Positions 44,916 to 54,780 of a DNA stretch of 64,000 nt are shown here, one piece after another. Below the pieces are notes generated by a model. The model saw only the letters and a list, made by a program, of their open reading frames with translations, was not told the origin of the DNA and made no database searches. The stretch is from Pseudoalteromonas sp. Z1A8 (lineage in GTDB: Bacteria > Pseudomonadota > Gammaproteobacteria > Enterobacterales > Alteromonadaceae): contig NZ_WTLB01000013.1 in assembly GCF_011378855.1 (NCBI RefSeq), forward strand, positions 1-64,000. Reading direction: 5' to 3'. Made by a program: the position numbers and the translations under genes. Position 1 is the first letter of the stretch, and each line of letters opens with the position of its first letter.

Positions 44916-45665
44916 ATGAAAAAACTCTTACTTGGCTCAGCACTCGCCGCAGCAAGCTTTACAAGTACTGCCACTATTATCGAAATGAACACGAGCCAAG
45001 GTGTCATAGAAATTAACTTATTTGATCAACAAACACCTAAAACAGTCGCAAATTTTTTAAGTTATGTTCAAGATGATTCATATAACGAAACAGTGATTCA
45101 CCGTTCTGTGAGTAACTTTGTTATTCAAGGTGGTGGATTTACATACTCTGATTCATTAGATGCAATTACTACAAAGCCTGCCGTAGAAAATGAGCCTGTT
45201 TTTTCAAACGTTAAAGGCACCATTGCAATGGCTAAGTTATCAGGCAATGAAAATAGCGCTACAAGTCAGTGGTTTTTTAATATGGCTAATAACAGCGCAG
45301 GAAGTGCAGCGCTAGATACACAAAACGGCGGTTTTACTGTGTTTGGGCAAATAACAGCAGCGAGTCAGTCCACTTTAGATAAAATCGCCGCATTGGTGCA
45401 TTGTGGTGATACACCGGTGGTTGGTATTACCACTGAGCAATGCTCAAGCAGTGATGTAGCCATTAGTAATGCTAATTTGGTAACTATTCAAAGTGTAACC
45501 GTGATGGATGATGATCCAAATTCTTCTGCTGGCCTTACTGTAACTGAAAACACGTTAATTGACTCAGGTGCACCAATAAACTCAGATAGTAGTTCTGGCG
45601 GTGGGCTAGCGTGGCTTTTAGGCGCTTTTTTACTTGTGCTTCCTCGCTTAAGACGTGCTAAATAA
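44916..45665 (+). CDS. Cyclophilin-type peptidyl-prolyl isomerase with GlyGly-CTERM tail
   Basis: A 249-residue exported isomerase. A signal peptide (about 1-19) precedes a cyclophilin domain: TSQGVIEINLFDQQTPKTVA, VIHRSVSNFVIQGGGF, GTIAMAKLSGNENSATSQWF and FGQITAASQSTLDKIAAL. The catalytic Arg is in HRSVSNF. The C-terminus is SSSGGGLAWLLGAFLLVLPR ending RRAK: glycine-rich motif, one membrane helix and a basic end. That is a GlyGly-CTERM sorting signal, removed by rhombosortase, often with type II secretion. The isomerase is therefore expected on the cell surface or outside. GGAT precedes the ATG by six bases. Confidence 0.85.
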   Translation: MKKLLLGSALAAASFTSTATIIEMNTSQGVIEINLFDQQTPKTVANFLSYVQDDSYNETVIHRSVSNFVIQGGGFTYSDSLDAITTKPAVENEPVFSNVKGTIAMAKLSGNENSATSQWFFNMANNSAGSAALDTQNGGFTVFGQITAASQSTLDKIAALVHCGDTPVVGITTEQCSSSDVAISNANLVTIQSVTVMDDDPNSSAGLTVTENTLIDSGAPINSDSSSGGGLAWLLGAFLLVLPRLRRAK

Positions 45666-45680
45666 TTAAATCTAACCGAG

Positions 45681-45719
45681 TAGTAATGTGGCAGGCGTAA
45701 ATTGCCTGCCACATTACTA
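45681..45719. terminator. Hairpin between the cyclophilin and MAPEG genes
   Basis: A 16-bp perfect stem, TAGTAATGTGGCAGGC with 45704-45719, around a 7-base loop, lies between convergent genes. No long T-run follows, so termination strength is uncertain. Confidence 0.65.
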
Positions 45720-45734
45720 CTTAGCATGAGCTGT

Positions 45735-46151
45735 TTAAAGCATTACTCGCCAAACCATTGCCAGCCAAATGGAAAATACACAAATACACCCTAGTAAAAA
45801 CACTTTAAAACGTGCTCGTACGTTATTTTCACCTAAATGAATAACACTATGCACAATACGTGTTGCTACAAATAAACAGGCCAGTATAGCCACAAGTGTA
45901 CTGGTGCTATTTAGTTGTAGTGCAAGTAAACATCCCGCGTAAAAAAGCACAGGTATTTCAAACTGATTCGAAAAGTTTCTATCTGCAACCCTAATAGTGT
46001 CGCCAGCCTTATCTAACTGCATTGTTTTAAAATCGCTTAAATCTAGCTGATTGTTTTTAGCTGCTGCAAAGCGCCTTTTACCCATAATGAGCATGACAAC
46101 CAGTGAAAGCGTAACGTGTGCAAACATGGCAAGTATGATGATTTTTTCCAT
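45735..46151 (-). CDS. MAPEG-family membrane protein
   Basis: A 138-residue protein with four membrane segments in the usual MAPEG layout. The first segment leads to the loop KTMQLDKAGDTIRVADRNFSNQFEIPVLFYAG, which holds the family signature RxxxNxxEx(P). Further segments include FVATRIVHSVIHLGENNVRARFKVF. MAPEG members are membrane glutathione transferases or eicosanoid-pathway relatives; bacterial ones are mostly unassigned. It stands alone between two convergent/divergent neighbours. Confidence 0.82.
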   Translation of the reverse strand: MEKIIILAMFAHVTLSLVVMLIMGKRRFAAAKNNQLDLSDFKTMQLDKAGDTIRVADRNFSNQFEIPVLFYAGCLLALQLNSTSTLVAILACLFVATRIVHSVIHLGENNVRARFKVFLLGCICVFSIWLAMVWRVML

Positions 46152-46390
46152 CGTTTTTCCTTATTATTATTTAGGGTTTGTGTATATTTTGATATTGAGT
46201 GAATTTTAATCACGGAAGGTTGGTAGACTCGCAACTAATATCCGATTATGAAGACATTTTTCACAATGTGTTACACAAAATAGCGTTATTTTGTAGAAAG
46301 TTATTAATCGAAAATGTTAGTTTAGATTAACTATATTGCTTTGAATTGGCGCATGCTATTTTGCGCAATACTTTTTAATGGAAAACAAAA

Positions 46391-49273
46391 ATGAAAAAGA
46401 TTATTGGTTTTAGTGCTATTGCACTTGCAGTTTTAAGTGGTTGTTCAAATACGGCTTCGGTTTCTGTGGCGCCTCAGGCCTCTTTATTGTCAGATACGTT
46501 GGTCGTAAGCCCTAACGATAACCGCGAATATAAAACACTTAAATTAGCAAACGACATTGAAGTTATTTTAGTGTCTGATCCGAGCGCTGAAAAATCAGCA
46601 GCGGCACTAAGCGTTGGTGTTGGTTTACTACACGACCCAATGTCGCAACAAGGTATGGCGCATTATTTAGAGCATATGTTGTTTTTAGGCACAGATCGTT
46701 ACCCAGACACAAAAGGGTATTCTGATTTTATGACCAAAAATGGTGGTGCGCACAATGCGTATACTTGGCTCGATATTACTAATTACATGTTTAAAATTAA
46801 TAACGACGCGTTTGATGAAGGACTAGATCGTTTTTCTGACTTTTTTAAAGCGCCTAAGTTATATCCTGAATACACAGACAAAGAAAAAAATGCAGTAAAC
46901 GCTGAATGGTCAATGCGCCGCGAAATGGACTTTTTTGGACAATTTAAATTAGCACGTAAAATGATGGGCGATCACCCCGCTAATCGCTTTTTAATTGGTA
47001 ACCTAGAAACACTGGGCGATAAAGAAAACAGTTCGCTTCATAAAGAAACGGTTGATTTTTATAATAAATATTACTCTTCAAATATTATGAAAGTAGCGCT
47101 TATTTCTAATTTATCGATTGCAGAAATGGAGCAAAAAGCGCAAAAATACTTTGCTGATATAAAAAATAAAAACATCGAAAAACCAACAGTAACTGCAAAA
47201 CTTGATTTTGATAACGCTGGCGGAAAACGGGTGTTTTATGCACCTAATGAAGATGTAAAACAGCTACAACTTGATTTCACCATTGCTAATAATAATAGCG
47301 AATTTGCACTTAAACCAAACCGATTTGTAGCGTATTTACTAAGTAATGAAATGCCGGGCAGCCCAGCGCAACTTCTTCGTGATAAAGGGTGGGTATCTCA
47401 GCTTTCAGCTTCAGCTGCACCAAATCAATATGGCAACTACGGTTCGTTAAATGTAAATGTAGAGCTTACAGATGAAGGCATGAAAAATCGTGACGAAATA
47501 GTTGCGACTATTATGCAGTACATCGATTTAATTAAAAAAGAAGGCGTTGATAGCAAGTACTTCAACGAAATTCGCACATCACTAAATAACCAGTTTAAGT
47601 TTTTAGAAAAAGGTGATGAGTTTAATTATGTAAGCTCGCTTACACAAAGCATGCAAGACTATCCGTTAAATCACGCTATTAATGCGCCATATTATTATGC
47701 AAAATTTGATGCAGATGCTGTAAATAACGTACTTAAGCAGTTAAATGCCGATACTCTTCGTATTTGGTATGTGTCGCAGCAAGAAGAAACAGACTCGCAA
47801 CTACACTTTTACGACGGCAAGTACCGCATCAGTGATATTAGCGATGATGAAATTGCCAGCTGGAAAAAACCAAGCGAGTTTAAGCTAGCACTGCCAACAG
47901 TAAACAATTTATTACCTGAAAACTTTGCAATAAAAACCCAAGCTTTTAAAGAGCAAAAACACCCTGAGCTTGCTTACGATAAAAATGGTGTAAAAGTATG
48001 GCGCCAAGCAAGTCAAAAGTTTGCAGAGCAACCAAAAGGGCTTGTTGAAGTATATATAAATACACAACCGGGTTTGAACGACATTAAAGCAGAAGTTTTA
48101 TACTCTGTTTGGGCTGATTTATACAACATTCAACAAAGTCAGTTAAGTACCGAAGCTGCGATAGCAGGTATGAGCGTAAGCCTAGCACCGAGTAATGGTC
48201 TTGTTTTATCTATGAGTGGTTTTACAGATAAACAAGATGTATTACTTAAACAAGCTTTAACCGGATTAAAAGCCGATGAAACAGCACAAGCATTTAGCCA
48301 AGCAGTTGATCGCTTTAAACGTAATTTACTAAACCAACAAAAACAGTTTCCGTATGCACAAGCATTTGGTGAATATTCAAAACTAACGCGTACAGGTGGT
48401 TTTGATACAGACGCGCTTATTAAAGCCGCTGACTCACTGAGTGTTGCCGACTTAGCACAATTAAAAACAGCTACGTTTGCACAAAATGATTTACGCGTAT
48501 TTAGTTACGGTAACTACAACCAACAAGATATTAACGCAATTGCAAAAGAGCTAAGCGCAACACTACCAAGTAATCATACCCGTACTGCATTTGCACGTAG
48601 TAAAGCATGGTTACCACAACCAGGTGAAACGCTGGTACTGCAAAAAGATATTGATGTAGCTGACGTAGCCGTAGTTGATATGACGGTTCACCCAATTGCT
48701 GGCTATAAACAAAAAGCACAGGCGGCAGTATTACAAAGCCACTTTAGAACTGTTGCGTTTGATAAAATGCGTACTGAGGAGCAGCTTGCTTATGCAGTAG
48801 GTGCATTGGCTCGCCCAATTGAAGATTACTCAGCTATTGGTTTGTTTATACAAACACCAGTTAAAGGCCCTAAAGAAATTCAAGCTCGTTTTGATAAGTT
48901 TAAAAAAGAATATGCTGTTGAGCTTGATAACATGAGTGAAGAGACGTTTGAGCAACTTAAAAATTCAACCCTTGTATCACTTAAAGAACAGCCTAAAAAC
49001 TTAAGTGACGAAATGAGCCCACTTATAAGTGATTGGTACCGTGAAAACTTTACCTTTGATTCTAAGCAAAAGCTGATTGATGAAGTTGAAAAAGTAACGC
49101 TCGCTGATATAAAAGATTACTACAAGCAAACAATGCTTAACCCTAATGCAGCACGTTTAAATGTGCAGTTACGTGGTACTAAGTTTATTAAAAGTGACTT
49201 TGCTGATTTACCTAATCAAACAAAAATCACAACGCTTGATGCCTATTACAATGGTATTAAACTACAAAAGTAA
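46391..49273 (+). CDS. M16-family (pitrilysin-like) insulinase lipoprotein
   Basis: A 960-residue zinc peptidase. The signal ends in the lipobox LSGC (C18). The inverted zinc motif HxxEH is MAHYLEHMLFLG (H91, E94, H95), with the distal glutamate in AVNAEWSMRREMDFF. The three middle/C-terminal M16 domains follow, including FDKMRTEEQLAYAVGALARP near residue 795, as in pitrilysin. As a lipoprotein it would act in the periplasm on short peptides or toxic fragments. It is monocistronic with a strong terminator at 49294-49329. Confidence 0.93.
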   Translation: MKKIIGFSAIALAVLSGCSNTASVSVAPQASLLSDTLVVSPNDNREYKTLKLANDIEVILVSDPSAEKSAAALSVGVGLLHDPMSQQGMAHYLEHMLFLGTDRYPDTKGYSDFMTKNGGAHNAYTWLDITNYMFKINNDAFDEGLDRFSDFFKAPKLYPEYTDKEKNAVNAEWSMRREMDFFGQFKLARKMMGDHPANRFLIGNLETLGDKENSSLHKETVDFYNKYYSSNIMKVALISNLSIAEMEQKAQKYFADIKNKNIEKPTVTAKLDFDNAGGKRVFYAPNEDVKQLQLDFTIANNNSEFALKPNRFVAYLLSNEMPGSPAQLLRDKGWVSQLSASAAPNQYGNYGSLNVNVELTDEGMKNRDEIVATIMQYIDLIKKEGVDSKYFNEIRTSLNNQFKFLEKGDEFNYVSSLTQSMQDYPLNHAINAPYYYAKFDADAVNNVLKQLNADTLRIWYVSQQEETDSQLHFYDGKYRISDISDDEIASWKKPSEFKLALPTVNNLLPENFAIKTQAFKEQKHPELAYDKNGVKVWRQASQKFAEQPKGLVEVYINTQPGLNDIKAEVLYSVWADLYNIQQSQLSTEAAIAGMSVSLAPSNGLVLSMSGFTDKQDVLLKQALTGLKADETAQAFSQAVDRFKRNLLNQQKQFPYAQAFGEYSKLTRTGGFDTDALIKAADSLSVADLAQLKTATFAQNDLRVFSYGNYNQQDINAIAKELSATLPSNHTRTAFARSKAWLPQPGETLVLQKDIDVADVAVVDMTVHPIAGYKQKAQAAVLQSHFRTVAFDKMRTEEQLAYAVGALARPIEDYSAIGLFIQTPVKGPKEIQARFDKFKKEYAVELDNMSEETFEQLKNSTLVSLKEQPKNLSDEMSPLISDWYRENFTFDSKQKLIDEVEKVTLADIKDYYKQTMLNPNAARLNVQLRGTKFIKSDFADLPNQTKITTLDAYYNGIKLQK

Positions 49274-49293
49274 CCTTTACTTATACAGCTAAA

Positions 49294-49329
49294 AATAAAC
49301 CCCAATGTATTACTACATTGGGGTTTATT
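49294..49329. terminator. Bidirectional terminator between the M16 and NhaC genes
   Basis: AATAAACCCCAATGTA pairs perfectly over 16 bp with 49314-49329 around TTAC. A/T tracts flank both sides. Confidence 0.9.
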
Positions 49330-49334
49330 ATTTA

Positions 49335-50717
49335 TTAAGCCATTATTAAAAAGCCTATAACCGCCAACGCAGCAGCAATCAGTGTATATGGCAATTGTGT
49401 AACGGCATGGCTCATTAAATTACAACCAGAACCTTGCGCTGCAAGTACGGTTGAATCTGAGTAAAAACACGCTTGGCTACCAAAAGAAGAAGCCGATAAT
49501 AGTGCCCCAATTACCAAGGGGATGTTCGCATCAACCGCATTTGCCAGTGGCATAACAATCGGAATTGATACAGCAAAAATACCCCAACTCGAACCCGTTG
49601 CAAACGCTAAAATAGCCATTGAAATAAATACCACTGCCGGTAAATACCCTGCAGTCATGTAAGGGCTCAAGCTGCCAATAACAAACTGAGGCAAACCAAT
49701 TAAGTCGCATACATCTTTAAATATAAACGCCGCTATAACAGTACCAATCGCGGGGATCATACTTTTAAAGCCATCAAGCATGCGCTCAATCATTTCACTT
49801 ACGCTCATTAATTTTTGTAGCGCATAAAACGGGATAGTCACCGCCATTGTGGCTAGTAAGCCTTTGTATACGTCTATTTCAAAGTAAACAGTAAATGCGA
49901 CGAGTAAAATAATAGGCACTAAAAAATTACGTAATTTACCTTTAGGATCGGCATCTTCAAAGTTTTCTTCAGCTGCTTTTACTGCGTATTCATCCGCTGT
50001 TTGAACATCATTGTATTGAGCTGGATCGACTTGAGCTTGCTCAATTTGCGCCATTTGTTCTGCTTTTTTCATTGGCCCAATCGCAGGAATAACACCCAAC
50101 ACAACAAGTAAAACAACAAGCACTGCAAACCACGCGTAAAACATGTACGGAATAGCTTGAATATAAACAGCAATACCTTTGCCTTCTTCAGCAATACCGT
50201 TATCCACCAGTAAGCCACCAAAAAATACCGCCCAGGTAGATAAAGGGACAAGTACACAAATAGGTGCAGCAGTTGAGTCAACAACATAGGCAAGCATTTC
50301 GCGGCTAACTTTAAATTTATCGGTAATGCGTTTCATGGTTTCACCCACGGTAAGCGCATTTAAGTAGTCATCAATAAAAATAACCACACCCAAGCAAAAG
50401 GTCATAAACAAAGATGAACGCTTACCTTTGGTGTATTTAAGGGCTAACTTACCAAAAGCCGACGCGCCACCTGTACGTACTAATAGCGCGATAAGAGCAC
50501 CAAAACCACCACATACAAGTATTAGCCAGCCGATGGTTTCGTCTGTCATCACTTTTAGCGATGTACTCGCAAAGTTAGTAAGTACTTGTGCAGGGTCGGC
50601 TATAACTAAACCAACTAATGCACCGATAAGTAAAGATAAAATAGGGCGGCGTAATACAACAGCCAATACAACCACCACTAACGGTGGTAGTAAACTCAAC
50701 GCAGAAGGTTCAAGCAT
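49335..50717 (-). CDS. NhaC-family Na+/H+ antiporter
   Basis: A 460-residue polytopic inner membrane protein with about eleven to twelve segments of the NhaC family. Recognisable pieces are RRPILSLLIGALVGLVI, FIDDYLNALTVGETMKRITD, STAAPICVLVPLSTWAVFFGG, FATGSSWGIFAVSIPIVMPL and ASSFGSQACFYSDSTVLAAQ. A cytoplasmic loop (about 215-265, acidic) is present between the halves. NhaC members exchange sodium for protons, and some relatives exchange malate or lysine-type substrates, so specificity is inferred. It is monocistronic. Confidence 0.88.
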   Translation of the reverse strand: MLEPSALSLLPPLVVVVLAVVLRRPILSLLIGALVGLVIADPAQVLTNFASTSLKVMTDETIGWLILVCGGFGALIALLVRTGGASAFGKLALKYTKGKRSSLFMTFCLGVVIFIDDYLNALTVGETMKRITDKFKVSREMLAYVVDSTAAPICVLVPLSTWAVFFGGLLVDNGIAEEGKGIAVYIQAIPYMFYAWFAVLVVLLVVLGVIPAIGPMKKAEQMAQIEQAQVDPAQYNDVQTADEYAVKAAEENFEDADPKGKLRNFLVPIILLVAFTVYFEIDVYKGLLATMAVTIPFYALQKLMSVSEMIERMLDGFKSMIPAIGTVIAAFIFKDVCDLIGLPQFVIGSLSPYMTAGYLPAVVFISMAILAFATGSSWGIFAVSIPIVMPLANAVDANIPLVIGALLSASSFGSQACFYSDSTVLAAQGSGCNLMSHAVTQLPYTLIAAALAVIGFLIMA

Positions 50718-51172
50718 TTAAGTATTCACAAAATTAAAAGCATGCATAAAAATTAAATTAATTTTCAAGCTGCTTATACAAAAACAAAGAAGATGATAAG
50801 TTTGTTGTTAAATCATCTTCCAAGTCACTGCTTTTGTACGCGAGGGAGGGACACATAAACAGTTATGTTAAATAGCAGCTTAAGTGAAACGCGTTGGCTT
50901 TGGCGCCAGACGGTGCAAGGAGTGCAAACCGCTATTGTTGTGCCTGTAAAAACATCGGCGCAAAAATAATCTGCTTTTGTATTTCAGTCAACAAAAAAAC
51001 ACATGATTGATAAAATTTATTAGAGGCGGCTTTAATAGTGTGATTCATATGGCTCACTTTTTTGTGGCGCGGAGTGTTGAGCAGGATGAAAATTATTAAA
51101 GAAGGAGTTTTAAGCGAAAGGTACGGCGGTAATTGATGATAAAACCGCCGTGCTTGCATTTTTACTCAATGA
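50718..51172. other. Gene-poor stretch upstream of the NhaC gene
   Basis: These 455 bases hold no gene I can support. A plus-strand frame of 34 codons (50865-50969, MLNSSLSETRWLWRQTVQGV...) has a GGAGG 15 bases upstream, too far to be convincing. A longer minus-strand frame starts inside the hairpin at 51121-51153 and is unlikely to be real. The NhaC promoter should lie next to 50718. Confidence 0.4.
51121..51153 (-). terminator. Hairpin downstream of the pqi operon
   Basis: ACGGCGGT (51123-51130) pairs with ACCGCCGT (51144-51151), extended by one G-U and one G-C pair at the base. It lies 20 bases past the pqiC stop. The T-tract after it is short. Confidence 0.55.
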
Positions 51173-51781
51173 TTAGAGTCTTGCTTGTTCTATTTGTTTT
51201 GCAACATTTAGGTTTATATTGAGCCATGTTGCTTCAAGCGTTGAAACTAAACCATCGTAGCCGTCATCATCAATAGCTACTACGTTTGAGAAGTTATGAA
51301 TGCTGATCAAACGCCTGCCGGTCTCTGGGTGTGTGTAATATAATCGCCAAAGACCAGAAATATCAGCGTTACCTTGCATATCGCCATTAAAGTGGTGAAT
51401 CTCGTACTCAAGTTCATAAAACGTTTGTTGATCGAGTTCAGTAATCACCGGTAAGCCCTTTATCACCATCCAGTTAGGCATAGCATTAAAAAGTGTTTGC
51501 TGGGCTGTTGCAGTAAGCATTACATCCGGCGATTCACCCCACAGGTTGTAATTAGCAGCATGTATTTGGTTGCTATCTATTTTCATAGCGATGCCCAAAT
51601 TATTTAAAGCGCCTCTAAGTACAACAGTTTGTATTCTTAGTTGCGCATCTGTATCTGCAACGTTTCGAGACGATGCGCCTATAGGCTGCTCAAACTGATA
51701 ATATTGTGTCGCAGTTTGTATTGATGAACTACAACCTGCCAATAGTAATAATAAGCTTGCAGTTAAAAATAACGATTTCAT
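51173..51781 (-). CDS. pqiC: PqiC-type outer membrane lipoprotein
   Basis: A 202-residue lipoprotein with lipobox LLLLAGC (C16). Members of this family (ABC-type transport auxiliary, DUF330) form the outer membrane end of the Pqi lipid-transport bridge. QLRIQTVVLRGALNNLGIA, MVIKGLPVITELDQQTFYELEYEIHHF and GLWRLYYTHPETGRRL match the family layout. The ATG overlaps the pqiB stop by one base (TAATG). It is the third gene of pqiABC. Confidence 0.82.
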   Translation of the reverse strand: MKSLFLTASLLLLLAGCSSSIQTATQYYQFEQPIGASSRNVADTDAQLRIQTVVLRGALNNLGIAMKIDSNQIHAANYNLWGESPDVMLTATAQQTLFNAMPNWMVIKGLPVITELDQQTFYELEYEIHHFNGDMQGNADISGLWRLYYTHPETGRRLISIHNFSNVVAIDDDGYDGLVSTLEATWLNINLNVAKQIEQARL

Positions 51782-53436
51782 TATTGCTTCCTTGGTTTTG
51801 GATCTGCTGGTAATGATTTATCAAAAATTAGCATATTAGGTTGCTCGTTCAAACCGCGAGTAAGTGGCTGTAGGCCTTCACTTAAACGTTTAAATTCTTT
51901 TAACGTTTGCTGTATTTGATGATGAAGCTCAGAGCCTGCTTGGTAACTGGCCATGGTTTTATCAAATTGGCGCATGGTTACTTCAAACTGCTCCATACTT
52001 TTTGTCATTTTTTCAAAGTTACGGTTAAAGTCGCCTGGTAAGTTTTGTGTATCTTTTTGGCTTAGCAGCTCTCGCATTTCATTAGCAAGCGCTCGGTAAT
52101 CGGTAAATGTGGCTTGCATTTGTTCTAAGCTATCTTCAACTTTTAAGTTATTTACTTTATTAAGTACGTCAGAGACTTGGTCTGCTAATACGGTTATGCC
52201 GCTAGAAATACTCGGAAAAACATCATACTGTACAAGTTTACCTAGTTGCGCTTGTGGTGCATCGGGGTATATATCAAAATCAACATACACAGCACCTGTT
52301 AATAAATTACCTGGCTTTAACGACGCACGCATACCACTTTCAATCCAGCCTTTTAAACTGCCTTGCCAATACTCTTTAGCCGAGGCGCTATCGTGATACA
52401 AGCGTCCGTATTCAACTTTTATTAATACTGGCACAGCGGTGCTGTTATTTCTAAAGTGTGCAGGTTTACCGTCAAGAATTACATTGGCTGGGGCTTCTAC
52501 CACTGTACCTACGCGCATACCTCTATACTCTACTGGAGCACCTGTGCGTAACCCTCTAATTGATTGTTCAAACTCAATTAGGTAGTAATCAAAATCGTAA
52601 AAACGCTCCTCAAGTGCTTCTTTGTAACTTTGACTTAGTGAAAAGCTATACCCATCATCAGCTATATCGCCTGGGGCTTGTTGCTCAGGTAAGCCAACCG
52701 AAATACCGCCTTTTAAAAGCTTGCTTAAAGAACCTGTATTAATATTTATGCCATCGGCAGACAGGTCAATTTCTATTCCTGCGTTTACCCAAAAAATAGA
52801 GTTATTGGTGATGAGGTTTTGATATGGTTCTTTAATAAATACGCCGTACTTCATTGCTTGGTTTTCCCAATCAAAAGTGGCGGTTTCTATTTGACCTATT
52901 TTGTAGTTTTTGAAAAATATACCGGTACTTACATCAAGTACTTCAGCGCTGTAGCTCATTAATTTAAAACGGCCGCCTTTTACATCTTTACCAATAAGGG
53001 CGGGTTCATCTTGTAATTGAAAGCGCTCTTTTAATTCTTTACTTTCACCTGGCGAAAACTCTAAATATACACCAGACAATAGCGTGCTCATTCCGCTAAT
53101 ACCCGTTTCATCAATGCGTGGTTTTACGACCCAAATTTTCGCATCATCAGTTAACAAATTATTGTAGTTTTTGTCTATTTGCGCTCGGGCAATAACGCTG
53201 TCTTGGGTATCTGATAGTCGAACATGATCAATTTGGCCTATTTTTACGCTACGTACTTTTATTTCAGTTTTACCTGCAATAATGCCTTCGGCTTGTGGCA
53301 TTTCGATAAAAATCGTAGGGCCTTTATTAGCTTGGTATTGGTATAACATCCACATGCCTACTAACAGCGCAATTGCCGGAATGATCCAGATAGCGGAAAT
53401 TTTCGGTTCTTTTGTTATTTCGGCAGTTTCGGTCAT
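51781..53436 (-). CDS. pqiB: PqiB-type intermembrane MCE protein
   Basis: A 551-residue protein with an N-terminal membrane anchor (ISAIWIIPAIALLVGMWMLY) and three MCE domains: EGIIAGKTEIKVRSVKIG, VLDVSTGIFFKNYKIGQIET and IRGLRTGAPVEYRGMRVGTV. A C-terminal helical part (about 450-530, EDSLEQMQATFTDYRALANE) forms the needle-like coiled coil. PqiB hexamers make a tunnel across the periplasm that moves lipids between membranes. It overlaps pqiA in ATGA and pqiC in TAATG. Confidence 0.93.
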   Translation of the reverse strand: MTETAEITKEPKISAIWIIPAIALLVGMWMLYQYQANKGPTIFIEMPQAEGIIAGKTEIKVRSVKIGQIDHVRLSDTQDSVIARAQIDKNYNNLLTDDAKIWVVKPRIDETGISGMSTLLSGVYLEFSPGESKELKERFQLQDEPALIGKDVKGGRFKLMSYSAEVLDVSTGIFFKNYKIGQIETATFDWENQAMKYGVFIKEPYQNLITNNSIFWVNAGIEIDLSADGININTGSLSKLLKGGISVGLPEQQAPGDIADDGYSFSLSQSYKEALEERFYDFDYYLIEFEQSIRGLRTGAPVEYRGMRVGTVVEAPANVILDGKPAHFRNNSTAVPVLIKVEYGRLYHDSASAKEYWQGSLKGWIESGMRASLKPGNLLTGAVYVDFDIYPDAPQAQLGKLVQYDVFPSISSGITVLADQVSDVLNKVNNLKVEDSLEQMQATFTDYRALANEMRELLSQKDTQNLPGDFNRNFEKMTKSMEQFEVTMRQFDKTMASYQAGSELHHQIQQTLKEFKRLSEGLQPLTRGLNEQPNMLIFDKSLPADPKPRKQ

Positions 53437-54677
53437 GCTTTGTTCTCTGATTTTTTATTTTTGGGTGAATCCCACAATAAACGTGGGTCAAAGGCATGGG
53501 CAGCCATCATTTGGCATATTACCATAATTGTAAAAAATACAATGCCTAATCCTGGCGTTACTGACATTAAATTACCCAATTGAACTAAGGCAACTAAAAT
53601 TGCCACCACAAATACATCTATCATTGACCATTTGCCAATAAACTCAGTCAGTTGATAAATTCGCGTGTAACTTTTTGTATGTCTGTTTGCAGGCCTTGTT
53701 ACCATTATGCATAAAAAGCTCAATACAAAAGCTTTAGCAAGTGGCACCACAACGCTGGCTAAAAAGATAATAGCGGCAATAGGGTAGGAGCCACTTTTCC
53801 AAAGTGTAATTACGCCACCAATTAAAGTTGAAGGTGATTCATCCCCAAGGCTTGTAGTATGCATTATGGGTAAAATATTAGCAGGGATATAACAAACAAC
53901 AGAGGTTATTAGCCATGCAGCAGCTTTTTGTACGCTGTAAGGGTTTCTGACGTGTGTTTTAGTATGACAACGCTGACAAATATTACCCGTACAAAGTTGA
54001 TGGCACACATGGCAGGCTTTAATATTTTCATCTATTGCACGTTTAGCATGCTCTGCGCCTTCGAGTATTTTTACAGGCTTTATTTGAGCCCACAAGCGTG
54101 GGCGGTTTAAGTGAACAAGCGCCGCTATATATAAAATAACAAACCCCACATAAGCCCAAAAACTCGTACCAAAACTAATATCAGCCAGCGACATGATTTT
54201 AACCATACTAACCAGTACACCGATTAAAAATATTTCCGACATAATCCAGGGCTCTAACGCAAGGGTGAACTTTAGTAGTCGCCTTGCAATCCCCTCTGGT
54301 AATGTTTTTAAAAGGCCAAGATGCAAAGGAATTAAAATAAGAAGCAAACCCATAGGCAGAGCAATAATGCTCAAATCGATAAATAAGCCAAGCAGTTCAC
54401 TATCATAATTAAATAAAATTCGGGCAGCATCGGGCAGAGTAATTGTTTGAGTAATACCACTACTGCTAAAAGAAATAAACGGGTAAAACATACTACTAAG
54501 TAGCATGAGTAGGGCACTAAAACTTAGTGCGACAATTCGGCTGTCGTGATTAACATCAGCTTCGCAAAGTTTGTGGTGGCAGTGCGGGCATATCGCCATT
54601 TGTTTTGCGATTATGCGAGGTATATCTATGATCAGATCGCAGCAGGGGCATACAGTTTGCAATTTAATACCAAGCAT
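53433..54677 (-). CDS. pqiA: PqiA-type inner membrane protein
   Basis: A 414-residue inner membrane protein made of two similar halves. Each has a rubredoxin-like zinc site (CPCC...CPHC near the start, CHVCHQ...CQRCHTK near residue 220) and about four membrane segments (IIALPMGLLLILIPLHLGLL and WSMIDVFVVAILVALVQLG). It is the membrane partner of the PqiB tunnel in lipid transport. First gene of the operon pqiABC, with four-base overlap to pqiB. In E. coli the operon is induced by redox stress; no SoxS box was sought successfully here. Confidence 0.93.
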   Translation of the reverse strand: MLGIKLQTVCPCCDLIIDIPRIIAKQMAICPHCHHKLCEADVNHDSRIVALSFSALLMLLSSMFYPFISFSSSGITQTITLPDAARILFNYDSELLGLFIDLSIIALPMGLLLILIPLHLGLLKTLPEGIARRLLKFTLALEPWIMSEIFLIGVLVSMVKIMSLADISFGTSFWAYVGFVILYIAALVHLNRPRLWAQIKPVKILEGAEHAKRAIDENIKACHVCHQLCTGNICQRCHTKTHVRNPYSVQKAAAWLITSVVCYIPANILPIMHTTSLGDESPSTLIGGVITLWKSGSYPIAAIIFLASVVVPLAKAFVLSFLCIMVTRPANRHTKSYTRIYQLTEFIGKWSMIDVFVVAILVALVQLGNLMSVTPGLGIVFFTIMVICQMMAAHAFDPRLLWDSPKNKKSENKA

Positions 54678-54747
54678 GAAGAATATTTCTCCAATTTTGC
54701 AATATTTAATGCATTAATACAACGCGAACAGCTAATAAGCATTTAAT

Positions 54748-54774
54748 GGCCAAACAATTTAATATTGTTTGGCC
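54748..54774. terminator. Hairpin between the thioesterase gene and pqiA
   Basis: GGCCAAACAAT pairs perfectly with ATTGTTTGGCC around TTAAT. It lies just beyond the thioesterase stop codon. A T-run follows only on the plus strand. Confidence 0.6.
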
Positions 54775-54780
54775 GTGTTT

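Noticed and set aside
50932-51159. Minus-strand frame of 75 codons upstream of the NhaC gene
   Set aside because: Its start lies inside the hairpin at 51121-51153, it has no ribosome site and its composition (no recognisable domain) looks like chance.
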